Assembly: GCA_050013235.1 (NCBI GenBank)
Contig: JBEKFQ010000014.1
Span: forward strand, 3,576 to 67,575
Reading direction: 5' to 3'
DNA from: RH-AL1 sp050013235
GTDB lineage: Bacteria; Pseudomonadota; Alphaproteobacteria; Rhizobiales; Beijerinckiaceae
DNA: 64,000 nt
Shown: one piece after another, positions 53,130 through 61,100 of the stretch
Position numbering within the stretch: position 1 is the first letter of the stretch
Layout of the letters: each line of letters begins with the position of its first letter
Program-made: the position numbers and the translations under genes
The notes under the pieces: model-generated
Told to the model about the DNA's origin: nothing
The model's input: only the letters and a program-made list of their open reading frames with translations
Databases searched by the model: none

Positions 53130-54443
53130 GTGGCCCTGATCCCCGACCTCGCCAATCGCGTCTACGATCACTCCTTCCGCATCGATCCGGTCATTCGCAC
53201 CTTGCTCGATACGGATTTCTACAAGCTGTTGATGCTCCAGATGATCTGGAAGCTCAAGCCCGAAACCCATGTGACCTTCGGTCTGGTCAACCGCTCGAAA
53301 TCCATCAAACTGGCGGAATGGATCGACCGCGACGAGCTGGTCGAGCAACTCGACCATGCCAGGACCTTGCGGTTCAAGCGGAACGAATTGGTTTGGCTCG
53401 CGGGCAATTCCTTTTACGGCCGCAACCAGATTTTCGAACCGGCCTTTATCGATTATCTCGCCGGCTTCCAACTTCCCCCCTATCAACTGCAAGAGCGCGA
53501 CGGACAACTCGAGCTGCGCTTCGAAGGACTATGGGCGGAAACGACCATGTGGGAAGTGCCGGCGCTGGCAATCATCAACGAGATGCGCGCGCGCCGCGCC
53601 ATGGCCGCCATGAGCCGCTTTGAACTCGACCTCTTCTATGCCCGCGCAAAATCGAAGCTGTGGGATAAGATCGAGAGATTACGCACCCTGGCCAAGGAAG
53701 GCCCCTTGCGGCTCGGCGATTTTGGAACACGGCGCCGCCATGGGTTTTTGTGGCAGCGCTGGTGCGTCGCCGCTCTCCAAGAAGGGCTCGGACCTAACTT
53801 TACCGGGACCTCCAACACCAAACACGCCATGGATCTCGGTGTCGAGGCAATCGGGACGAATGCCCACGAATTGCAAATGGTTTTCGCCGCCGAAGCCACC
53901 GATGACGAAGGCCTGCGCCGCGCGCCGTTCCAAGTGCTCGAAGCCTGGTCGAAACTTTATGGCGGCAATCTCTTGGTCTTGTTGCCGGATACGTTTGGAA
54001 CCACAAGCTTCCTCGCAGCCGCGCCGGACTGGGCGGCGGATTGGACCGGCGCCCGTCCCGATTCCAAACCACCAATCGAAGCCGCGGAAGAACTCATCGA
54101 CTGGTGGCGATCGAGAGGACGCGATCCCCGCGAAAAGCTCGTCATTCTCTCCGATGCCATGACAATCGACTCCATCGAGGAGGCCGTCCGGGCACTCCGG
54201 GATAAAGTCCAGGTGTCAATTGGCTGGGGGACAAACCTTACAAACGATTTCACCGGCTGCGCGCCCGCGGTGAAACTCATCGACCTCAAACCGGTGTCTC
54301 TTGTCTGCAAAGTCTTCGAGGCGAATGGCCGCCCCGCCGTGAAGCTCTCCGACAATCCCGCGAAATTCCTAGGCCCCAAAAAGGAAATCGAGCGCTACAC
54401 CCGCGTCTTCGGCTATCAACCAGGGCTCCCGCGCGATGCGTGA
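53130..54443 (+). CDS. pncB: Nicotinate phosphoribosyltransferase
   Basis: A 437-residue enzyme making nicotinate mononucleotide from nicotinate, PRPP and ATP in the NAD salvage pathway. Motifs: LDTDFYKLLMLQMIWKLKP, WLAGNSFYGRNQIF, LGDFGTRRRHGFLWQRWCV, GTSNTKHAMDLGVEAIGTNA (the region of the phosphorylated histidine) and SIGWGTNLTNDF. GTG start at 53130, 4 bases after recN, so both are probably co-transcribed. In many Rhizobiales ligA follows recN. Here pncB does. The phage block begins just past its end. Confidence 0.95.
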   Translation: MALIPDLANRVYDHSFRIDPVIRTLLDTDFYKLLMLQMIWKLKPETHVTFGLVNRSKSIKLAEWIDRDELVEQLDHARTLRFKRNELVWLAGNSFYGRNQIFEPAFIDYLAGFQLPPYQLQERDGQLELRFEGLWAETTMWEVPALAIINEMRARRAMAAMSRFELDLFYARAKSKLWDKIERLRTLAKEGPLRLGDFGTRRRHGFLWQRWCVAALQEGLGPNFTGTSNTKHAMDLGVEAIGTNAHELQMVFAAEATDDEGLRRAPFQVLEAWSKLYGGNLLVLLPDTFGTTSFLAAAPDWAADWTGARPDSKPPIEAAEELIDWWRSRGRDPREKLVILSDAMTIDSIEEAVRALRDKVQVSIGWGTNLTNDFTGCAPAVKLIDLKPVSLVCKVFEANGRPAVKLSDNPAKFLGPKKEIERYTRVFGYQPGLPRDA

Positions 54444-54456
54444 GACAAACCACCTT

Positions 54457-54690
54457 TCAACCAGGTAATTCGAGCTGCGCCGCCGCGGCCACGGACGCGA
54501 ACAACTCATCCATGATCCCTTGAACCCGGACCTCGTGACAACGAGCACAGTCGGCTTTGACACGAGCATTCTCGGTGACAGCCGCACGCAAACAATCCCC
54601 CACGGGGTCAGGCGATTCGGCGGTACGGTTGGATAATTGCGATCCCAACCACATTGGAAGGTGTATTGGCCAAAACACTATCGTCTCCAT
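54457..54690 (-). CDS. Small phage-region protein of unknown function
   Basis: A possible 77-residue protein, last of the phage block. Its ATG lies 13 bases inside the end of the previous gene, as often in phage lysis modules. The sequence has three cysteines (DCLRAAV, DCARCHEVR) and an amphipathic helical end (IMDELFASVAAAAQLELP). It does not match a family I know. Composition looks coding, but no alignment supports it. Confidence 0.45.
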   Translation of the reverse strand: METIVFWPIHLPMWLGSQLSNRTAESPDPVGDCLRAAVTENARVKADCARCHEVRVQGIMDELFASVAAAAQLELPG

Positions 54691-55019
54691 CCAAAAATGC
54701 CGGTCCCCGTCGTCTTGCGTAAAAGCGCCTCGAGGAGATCGGCAAAACGTTCATCGCTTTGAGTCCGCGCCGCCGTCGCGGCGGTGCCAGATTCCGCAAT
54801 GCGGATCATCTCCCGTGCATCCTGCAAACGCTTGCTTTGTAACTCTTCGTTCTGTTGGCGCAACATCGCGATTTCAGCATCCTTCGCCATGAACTTGCGC
54901 CTGACCTCCCAAGCCACGAGACACGCTAGAACCGGCGCCATCGCCCAAAGACCCAAAACTTTCAAGGCTTCGTTGACGAAAGGCAATATCACAGGGGTGA
55001 AGTCCATCAGCTCTCTCAC
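54678..55019 (-). CDS. Small phage membrane protein with coiled coil (holin/spanin-like)
   Basis: A 113-residue protein with one membrane helix at about 18-38 (EALKVLGLWAMAPVLACLVA), then a charged coiled coil (AKDAEIAMLRQQNEELQSKR) and a basic end. N-in or N-out one-helix proteins with a coiled coil downstream of an endolysin are often i-spanins (Rz-like) or pinholins. GTG at 55019 or ATG at 55007 may start it. It belongs to the block containing the GH19 lysin. Exact role unknown. Confidence 0.6.
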   Translation of the reverse strand: MRELMDFTPVILPFVNEALKVLGLWAMAPVLACLVAWEVRRKFMAKDAEIAMLRQQNEELQSKRLQDAREMIRIAESGTAATAARTQSDERFADLLEALLRKTTGTGIFGWRR

Positions 55020-55251
55020 GCATCAACCCCTGATCGCGGCATTGCGGCCGCCGAATGCTGGTAACCCGGCCCACAAACTTATAATCTGGAGAATAAATAA
55101 TCCTGACACTTGGGCCACAAGCATCAGCTTTTATCCTCTAGGACGTCAGTCCGTGGCAAAACCAATTCCGTGAACAGGCTGCGCGCGCCCAGCGGAAAAC
55201 GGAATCAGTCCGCCCGCCCCATAACGTGACATTCGAGTTGAACCTCGAGCC

Positions 55252-55698
55252 TCACGATTTCTTTCCGAGGCACTGCGTGACATCGGAGGGGCCGCCATGC
55301 AACGCACGCACGATGAAGAAACTGGAAATGATCGCCCATTCAAAGACAGCGCCATACTGACCCGGCGCTTGCGGAACGCCAAGAATGTCTCGGCCGAACA
55401 GAAATTTGGACGCTAATATCGTTGCCCAGAACACCAAGCCAAAATGAATCGCGACCGCCGCGCCAACGAACCAGGACACAAAGCGATAAATCCCGCTTCC
55501 ATAGAGCTGCACCTTGATCACATTATCGGCGGTATCGGCGGCCAACGACGCCTTCACAACATCAGCATCGGCCGATACCGCCGCCGCGAAGCCTGCCTCC
55601 GCCGTCGTGAGTTGCGTCCGCTTATAATCGGACCACGCTTTCACGAATGGCGTGAGAATCCCGCTAATCGGCGGCATGATGAGCGCAAGAAAGGCCAT
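55252..55698 (-). CDS. Phage membrane protein, three-helix holin candidate
   Basis: A 148-residue protein after AAGGAG with 8-base spacing. It opens with a hydrophobic segment (MAFLALIMPPISGILTPFV), then AWSDYKRTQLTTAEAGFAAA, and two later membrane helices (FVSWFVGAAVAIHFGLVFW and GAVFEWAIISSFFIV). The K-A-W-S-D-Y stretch and two to three helices recall 3TM-type holins of alphaproteobacterial phages. It would let the endolysin cross the inner membrane. The role is inferred from fold and place. Confidence 0.65.
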   Translation of the reverse strand: MAFLALIMPPISGILTPFVKAWSDYKRTQLTTAEAGFAAAVSADADVVKASLAADTADNVIKVQLYGSGIYRFVSWFVGAAVAIHFGLVFWATILASKFLFGRDILGVPQAPGQYGAVFEWAIISSFFIVRALHGGPSDVTQCLGKKS

Positions 55699-55710
55699 GA
55701 CGAGCGCTCC

Positions 55711-56256
55711 TTAGCTTTGGGCGGGAGGGGCGGCAGGGGCAGTGACTGCGGGAGCCGCAGCGGGCGTGGCTGCACCCGGCGCCACCGGAGCAGCCGGAGC
55801 CGGGATCGCGGGCACGATCTTGGCGGCCGCCACATGTCCCTTGACCGCAAGCAGCGCCGTAATGAATGCCAGCACCGACATGATCTTCAACTCGATCCCG
55901 CTATCGTTCAATAGGCCATGCCAGAGGCTTTGGTCTTTAAACGCGTCGACATCGGCAGGCTGAAGCGCATTGACAGTCGATGCAACAGTGGTGGCCGTTG
56001 CCTTCGCGGCTGAGACGGTGGATATGGCACCGGTATGCGCCGCGCCAAACAAAGACGCGAGGAATCCCACGGCCAGTGCCTTTTTGGCTTCAAACCAAAT
56101 GCCGATTTTAGCAAGAAGATTGTTTTCCGCCGCTTGAATGCGGGTGATGATCGAGGCCGTTGTTTTATATTGCATCAGCCAATGGCGAATGAAAAGAAAA
56201 TAGGCCAGGGTCCAAGTTACGAGAGCTACGGCGGTCGAGATCAGGTCGAATTTCAT
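55711..56256 (-). CDS. Phage-region membrane protein
   Basis: A 181-residue protein after AGGAG with good spacing. The N-terminal helix (ISTAVALVTWTLAYFLFI) and a later hydrophobic stretch (LKIMSVLAFITALLAV) suggest two membrane passes. An Ala/Pro-rich tail follows (AAPVAPGAATPAAAPA). It lies 12 bases downstream of the endolysin gene, so a lysis or membrane-anchoring role is possible. No family recognised. Confidence 0.6.
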   Translation of the reverse strand: MKFDLISTAVALVTWTLAYFLFIRHWLMQYKTTASIITRIQAAENNLLAKIGIWFEAKKALAVGFLASLFGAAHTGAISTVSAAKATATTVASTVNALQPADVDAFKDQSLWHGLLNDSGIELKIMSVLAFITALLAVKGHVAAAKIVPAIPAPAAPVAPGAATPAAAPAVTAPAAPPAQS

Positions 56257-56268
56257 GATAAGCTCCTG

Positions 56269-56904
56269 TCAATATCCGAGATAGGACTTGAGACGATTGA
56301 ATATTCCCCGCTGAGTGGCCGTGGCGGATGCGGGCGGCGCGGCAGGGACAGGGGCAGCAATGAGCGCCACCTCGAATTGCCGCGCGTAGCTGGCGATGGT
56401 ATTGGCTTGGTCCGTCCCGTTGACGATCCGCCGCGCGCCGGCATAGTCCGGGATGGAAGCGGAGAGGTAATCGCCAAGCTTTTTGCCTGTGAAAAGGCCT
56501 TCGGTCATCCCTTCAAAAACGACTTTCAAGGCGATCGGGAGCTGCAATGCGAGATCGGGATGATCGACGAGATCCGCCCCGCAAACCTTGGCGAATTTGG
56601 CGTAGTTCTCCTTCCAAGTGAGTTGAACGAGCCCGCGTCCATAATAGATCTTCTTAGTTACGGGATCGGCCATGCCATAAGCACGCCCCCTGCCCTGGCC
56701 GATCTCTTTGACCGGCTGCATGGCGCGGCCGGTTTCCCAAAAAACTGTCGCGAGAATATACGCCGTTTCTGGATTTCCGAGTCCGCGCCGCTCTGCCTCC
56801 GTCAAGATCGCTTCGCAGCCAGCGACCTGAGTTTGGGAGATTCCGTGGAAAATATTCACGCGGACAGCGTCAAAGAACGCTATGTGATCAAACAACAGCG
56901 GCAT
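56269..56904 (-). CDS. Phage endolysin, glycoside hydrolase family 19 (chitinase-like)
   Basis: A 211-residue muramidase-type lysin. The GH19 pattern is clear: ILATVFWETGRAMQPVKEIG with likely catalytic E57 and second acid E67, then IYYGRGLVQLTWKENYAKFA (88-107) and YAGARRIVNGTDQANTIASY. Start: ATG after GGAGACAACG. No signal peptide, so it needs a holin. The C-terminal Ala/Pro-rich stretch ends FNRLKSYLGY. In this class phages break peptidoglycan to release progeny. Substrate (peptidoglycan or chitin) is inferred from context. Confidence 0.85.
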   Translation of the reverse strand: MPLLFDHIAFFDAVRVNIFHGISQTQVAGCEAILTEAERRGLGNPETAYILATVFWETGRAMQPVKEIGQGRGRAYGMADPVTKKIYYGRGLVQLTWKENYAKFAKVCGADLVDHPDLALQLPIALKVVFEGMTEGLFTGKKLGDYLSASIPDYAGARRIVNGTDQANTIASYARQFEVALIAAPVPAAPPASATATQRGIFNRLKSYLGY

Positions 56905-56960
56905 CGTTGTCTCCGTGAGAAGGCCCAGCCCAAAAGGCCGGGCCGGTTAGGATGGCCCGG

Positions 56961-57320
56961 CTAACTAGAAGCCTGTTCGGACGAAGCGGCGGGATCAGGT
57001 GCTGGCGCGGAGGAGTCCGTAGGATCAGCGGTGGGAGCGGCGGACGCAGCCGGAGTATTCGCTGCCACAGCCGCGGACAACGGCGCCGCCGCCGCGGTCA
57101 ATTGATCCGCCAAGGACTGAATCGCGGCATCGTCGCTGGTGGCTTTGAGTTGAGTGGCAATCCCGCTGATCAAGGTCGCCGCAGCTGCATCCACGCTGAT
57201 TTGCGCATTAACGGCGGCCGTCAAATTATCGAAAGCTGTTGACATGGTTTCTATCCGATCATTGAGCGCAAGCAGCGCAGCCGCATTGGCTGAGAGGCCC
57301 GCGTGGATTTTCCGGAACAT
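56961..57320 (-). CDS. Small Ala-rich phage-region protein
   Basis: A 119-residue protein, ATG at 57320, 7 bases after GGAG (a TTG at 57326 is possible). It has helical heptad-like sequence (ALNDRIETMSTAFDNLTAAV), followed by an Ala-rich region and a Ser/Pro/Asp tail. Similar short proteins occur among phage structural or lysis genes. No homology is claimed. Confidence 0.5.
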   Translation of the reverse strand: MFRKIHAGLSANAAALLALNDRIETMSTAFDNLTAAVNAQISVDAAAATLISGIATQLKATSDDAAIQSLADQLTAAAAPLSAAVAANTPAASAAPTADPTDSSAPAPDPAASSEQASS

Positions 57321-57386
57321 TTTCAATCTCCGGGCTTCGCCGCCGGGATGGCGGCGAAAGGCGAGTGGCTAGCGCGGCGAGACATG

Positions 57387-57833
57387 TCAATCGAGGCGCG
57401 TAACCTCAACGGATGCAACGCCCACGGATTCAAGGCCGGTGGCGCGCGCAGCGCCTTCGGAAAGATCGAGCGCGCGGCCAGTCCATTTCGCGGGGCCGCG
57501 ATCGTTGATCACGACGATCACGCAAGCGCGGTAACAAACCCGCAAATGCGTCCCGAACGGCAACGTTCGATGCGCCGCGGTGAAACCCATGGGATGGAAG
57601 ATCGTGCCGGACGCCGTGCGTGTGCCCGATTCGACACCGTAATAGCTGGCGCGCATGGTCCCGGCCGCACCGGACACGGGTTGCGAGAGCAAGGCGTGGT
57701 CACGCCGTTGCCCGAGGTGATGATGGTGCGCGGACGCGGCATGGGCGTGGGGGACGGCGAGGATCAGCGCCAGGCTCAACGGGCGCGCGCGTCCCCAATC
57801 GCGCCAGACCAGCGCTTGTGGCAAGTCGATCAT
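57387..57833 (-). CDS. RlpA-like double-psi beta-barrel protein with signal peptide
   Basis: A 148-residue protein: a leader with hydrophobic stretch (RPLSLALILAVPHAHAASA), a His-rich linker, and a double-psi beta-barrel domain in about residues 58-148: MRASYYGVESGTRTASGT, MGFTAAHRTLPFGTHLRV, VIVVINDRGPAKWTGRALDL. This is the RlpA fold of septal lytic transglycosylases, which cut naked glycan strands. The catalytic Asp/Glu pair of true RlpA cannot be assigned with certainty. It lies in the phage block among lysis and tail genes and may aid peptidoglycan opening. Confidence 0.75.
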   Translation of the reverse strand: MIDLPQALVWRDWGRARPLSLALILAVPHAHAASAHHHHLGQRRDHALLSQPVSGAAGTMRASYYGVESGTRTASGTIFHPMGFTAAHRTLPFGTHLRVCYRACVIVVINDRGPAKWTGRALDLSEGAARATGLESVGVASVEVTRLD

Positions 57834-57862
57834 GATGGATTCTCTGAGTTAGGCGCGGGGCA

Positions 57863-58090
57863 CTAGGGAATCGTCACGGGCAGAGCAGGCCACGCTGTCG
57901 AGGAGGATTCCTGGGCGATAGCGACTTGGTAAACAAACCGCGTAGGCTTTCGCAAAAAGCCGTAAGTTACGCGCCGATGAAGACTACCGCCGCTCTGTCC
58001 AGATCAAGCCAAGGCGTCGTCGCCTGAGAGTTTAGAAATGTCAGGACTATGCGACGAATTGCATTTCTGGCGAGAAATTAAGGAGTGCAT
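57863..58090 (-). pseudogene. Possible decayed small phage gene
   Basis: Directly after the tail-fibre stop (TGATG overlap) a frame opens with 28 codons, meets a single in-frame TGA (58004-58006), and goes on for 46 codons, ending VYQVAIAQESSSTAWPALPV-T-I-P. This end looks like real protein. Before the TGA, a different frame (about 58075-57970) reads VLTFLNSQATTPWLDLDRAA. A small gene broken by a frameshift or nonsense change would explain both, but chance is not excluded. Confidence 0.3.
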
Positions 58091-60345
58091 CACGGCACTC
58101 CTGGGATTTGTTGCACGCCGGCATTTTCCATGACGATGAAATCCGTTGCGGCCGTAAGTTGGATATTGAAGAACAACGGCTGGTTACTCGCGGTATTTAT
58201 TGCGCCATATACCGGAAGTGCAACGTCATAGCCATAACCATAAGAATTGATGGTCGTTGTACTTGTCTGAGACGAAAGGGAGCCCGGGTTTCTGAAGCCG
58301 GTAATCCCCGTAAAAGCTTTGTATGTTGTCAAGGTCGCCCCGCCAAGCTCATAGGCAGTCGATCCAAAGTATGAATCGAACACCTTATTATTCGAGCTGT
58401 CATTGAGAGTGAAAGATGACGTTGCCTGCACGGCATCGGCCGCGCCAAGCGTGCCCCCCACGATAGTCAAAGAATAGGCCGTTACCACGCTTGTCGTTTG
58501 CGTATACGCCCCCGGCCCCGTCGTCGAGAAGGCTGCGGGTGACGAAGGAATCGTGGGAGTGCCGCTGCTATAGGTGTTGTTGTAAACTGTTCCCGCAGTC
58601 GTGGAGGACGCGACGTAATAATACCACCCTGCCATACTGCCGCTCGAAATCGCTCCCGCCGGCATATAAATATAGGCGTGAGCATAAATTGTCGGGAGCG
58701 CCGTGATACCACTTAGTGCTCCGTTATTCCCCATCGACCCGCTGGAGGGCAGGATCAGGGGAAGATAAAGCTGCCCAAGAATGATAGGTGATTTGCTGCT
58801 GCTATAGAGAGCTAACCCTCCAGACGTATTGGGTGCGTTGGTCATCGCGGTCTCGACGCCAGTGCCAAGACCAGTCAAAAGTGAGACTGGCACCGCACCG
58901 CTCGACAATGTGCCAACGGATGTCAACGAGGATGCGAGCACATTGGATGCGAGCGTGGTTCCGGTCAGCGTCCCAGCGGGCGCGACGACCGCTGCGGTCG
59001 ATTGCGCCGTCACCAGCCCTTTTGCATTGGTCGTCAGGACGGGGATGGCCGTCGAAGAACCCACGGCGCCAGAGCCTGAGTTGACCGTAGCGAGCGTGAG
59101 AGCAGTCCCCGACGAGAATCCGGCTCCAGTGGCATCGCCAACGAAGGCAAGACTCTGAGCAGTCCAATTGGACGAACCGTCCGAGATTAATTCGATGCGG
59201 CCACGCGCCGAATTGATGACGACCTGTGTCGTGTTCGAGCCGTTGACCTGGTCCGTTCCGTTCGGCGCGACGGAGATCGTCAGACTGGCGCTTGCCGAAC
59301 CCGATTTGTCCTGAATCGTTAATGCGCGTCCCGCCGCGTAACTCGATGCCGCCGGGAGCGTAACGACGCGCGCCGCCGTGATCGCTGTATAGGAGATCAG
59401 ATAATCAGTCGCGAGCGCGGAATAAGCGGTGTCGCTGACGTTGGTGAGTTGATCTATGGCCCCCAGGACGCGCGCTTGGCTGACCGAGAGAGCGAGCGGC
59501 GTGGCCGCGCCGCTCGTATTATTACCGATGAACGAATCGGACGCCAGATTCGCCATCTTGGCGAGTGTCACCGCGCCGGACGAGATTGTCGTGGCAAGTG
59601 AACCGGCCGTGGTCGCGATATCGCCTGCGAGGGCGGGAAATTGCGCCGCCGGGAGCGTCCCCGAAACGCCGGTCGAAAGCGGAAGCCCGGTGGCGTTGGT
59701 CAAAACGGCGGCGGACGGCGTACCCAGATTCGGCGCCGTAAGGGATGGCGACGTGGCAAGAACAAGCGCGCCCGAGCCCGTCGATCCCGAGCTTGCGATA
59801 ATTCCGGTCAAGATTTGCGCGGCCGTGACCGTGCCCGTCAAACCAGCGACGGAGATGACCTCCGAGGACTCGCCATCGATCTTATCCCAAACCGTTCCGT
59901 CGAACAGAATAATGTCCCCAACGTTCCATTGGGAATTGCCGTCGATCATCGTCGTGCCCGCGACCAAAACCTTATAAAAACTCCCTTTCACCCCCGTGCC
60001 TGAGGTTAGCGTGGGACTATTGGCCGAGGCATTCCATGTCCCCTGAAATTGCAAGGACCCGACAATCGACGCTGGAAGTTGTGAAGACGGCACATGGCCA
60101 GTGCTGTCCAGCGAAGCAACGCCATTTGTAGCGCCGATTTCCGCAGTTGCGACCGCCCCAAGATTTACGAGCGCGGTAGCCTTATTGGGGAGATCCGAGA
60201 GATTGTTGGCCGATTGCAGCACTTCCGATAGTTTCGCCGCCGCAAAGCCGCCGCCAGTCGCGCCGTCGTGGACTTGAACGCGATTGTTTGTGGTATCAAC
60301 AATCAACTCGCCTTGGGCCCCAACAAAATTAGCTAAGAAGGTCAT
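58090..60345 (-). CDS. Phage tail fibre protein
   Basis: A 751-residue protein rich in Ser, Thr, Gly and Ala with repeated beta-rich motifs. The N-terminus has GELIVDTTNNRVQVHDGATG, a tail-fibre and hyaluronidase-like opening. Further on come GVASLDSTGHVPSSQLPASI, LTNATGLPLSTGVSGTLPAA and TLPAASSYAAGRALTIQDKSGS. The C-terminal third, rich in Tyr and Ser (from about residue 510), probably binds the host surface. No chaperone gene is visible. Overlaps the preceding small gene by 17 bases. Confidence 0.85.
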   Translation of the reverse strand: MTFLANFVGAQGELIVDTTNNRVQVHDGATGGGFAAAKLSEVLQSANNLSDLPNKATALVNLGAVATAEIGATNGVASLDSTGHVPSSQLPASIVGSLQFQGTWNASANSPTLTSGTGVKGSFYKVLVAGTTMIDGNSQWNVGDIILFDGTVWDKIDGESSEVISVAGLTGTVTAAQILTGIIASSGSTGSGALVLATSPSLTAPNLGTPSAAVLTNATGLPLSTGVSGTLPAAQFPALAGDIATTAGSLATTISSGAVTLAKMANLASDSFIGNNTSGAATPLALSVSQARVLGAIDQLTNVSDTAYSALATDYLISYTAITAARVVTLPAASSYAAGRALTIQDKSGSASASLTISVAPNGTDQVNGSNTTQVVINSARGRIELISDGSSNWTAQSLAFVGDATGAGFSSGTALTLATVNSGSGAVGSSTAIPVLTTNAKGLVTAQSTAAVVAPAGTLTGTTLASNVLASSLTSVGTLSSGAVPVSLLTGLGTGVETAMTNAPNTSGGLALYSSSKSPIILGQLYLPLILPSSGSMGNNGALSGITALPTIYAHAYIYMPAGAISSGSMAGWYYYVASSTTAGTVYNNTYSSGTPTIPSSPAAFSTTGPGAYTQTTSVVTAYSLTIVGGTLGAADAVQATSSFTLNDSSNNKVFDSYFGSTAYELGGATLTTYKAFTGITGFRNPGSLSSQTSTTTINSYGYGYDVALPVYGAINTASNQPLFFNIQLTAATDFIVMENAGVQQIPGVP

Positions 60346-60589
60346 TGAGTTTTGTCATCAAACGATCAGCGAGAATGTCGAATTGCTTGGTGAGATCGAC
60401 CGTGTATATTTTGGCGGCTCCGCACACCGCGCCGAGATCGACCGCTGTATCGTGAAGATGTTGAATACGCGTTTGATCGGCCTCGTTGTTACGGGCACCG
60501 ATTTTTACGACAGTTTCGGTTGGTGGAGGCAGCACTTCTTCAATTTCAGCCGTTTCCGGCGCCTCTTCCGCAACCTTGAACGGCCGCAC
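60329..60589 (-). CDS. Small phage protein, unknown
   Basis: An 86-residue protein with GTG start at 60589, 9 bases after the upstream stop, ending 17 bases inside the tail-fibre gene. The first half is Glu/Pro-rich (AEEAPETAEIEEVLPPPTE), the rest helical (LTKQFDILADRLMTKLNDLL). Tight spacing on both sides supports it as real. Function unknown; a head-assembly or fibre-linked role is only suggested by position. Confidence 0.5.
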   Translation of the reverse strand: MRPFKVAEEAPETAEIEEVLPPPTETVVKIGARNNEADQTRIQHLHDTAVDLGAVCGAAKIYTVDLTKQFDILADRLMTKLNDLLS

Positions 60590-60598
60590 TTCAAACGA

Positions 60599-61069
60599 TC
60601 AATCGGCCTTGATCATCTCGAACCGCGCTTCGGGTAAACAGGGAAGATCGACGAGGGAGATTTCGTGAGGCTCGGCGGTATATCGTTTGCCGCCCATCTC
60701 GTCGGTCCAGCGCTTGGCGTAAATGCCTCCTTGCGAGAAGCCGGTATAGACGCCCTCTTCCACCTTTGCCCATTCGGCATCATCGATGACTTTGGCGCAA
60801 ATTTCGATTTGCTTAGCCTTGTCATTGAATGTCAGAGCCGTGACTTTTCCGGCCGCGATCGCACCATGCATAGAGCGGAGATTGCCGAGAGACTTTCCGC
60901 CCGTCGACTCCTCGATGGCCTGGGACCATTTTTCATAAAGGGGTTTGGTCGTGGCGTAATCACAGATTTCCCCGGATCTATCTTCGATCTCCGCGGTCGC
61001 CAGGCCGTAAACCAAACGCTGGGCCGCGTCGACCTTCGTGATAGGGATGGACATGCGTAGCGCGGCCAT
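60599..61069 (-). CDS. Phage protease-like protein (XkdF-type)
   Basis: A 156-residue protein starting 5 bases after AAGGAG. Its pattern SIPITKVDAAQRLVYGLATA, LRSMHGAIAAGKVTALTFND, IEICAKVIDDAEWAKVEEGV, YTGFSQGGIYAKRW matches XkdF-like putative phage serine proteases that follow portal genes. In other phages such proteases process head proteins. Here no capsid gene is adjacent. An ATG five codons later (61054) is an alternative start. Confidence 0.7.
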   Translation of the reverse strand: MAALRMSIPITKVDAAQRLVYGLATAEIEDRSGEICDYATTKPLYEKWSQAIEESTGGKSLGNLRSMHGAIAAGKVTALTFNDKAKQIEICAKVIDDAEWAKVEEGVYTGFSQGGIYAKRWTDEMGGKRYTAEPHEISLVDLPCLPEARFEMIKAD

Positions 61070-61100
61070 CGGAACTCCTTATTTTGGCGTGAGATGGGAA

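Noticed and set aside
54444..54690. Phage attachment site at the pncB end
   Set aside because: No repeat of the pncB 3' end or tRNA sequence is visible in the window, and no integrase is present.
55146..55382. A 78-codon frame overlapping the holin candidate
   Set aside because: It lacks a ribosome site and natural composition, and the overlapping frame at 55252-55698 has both.
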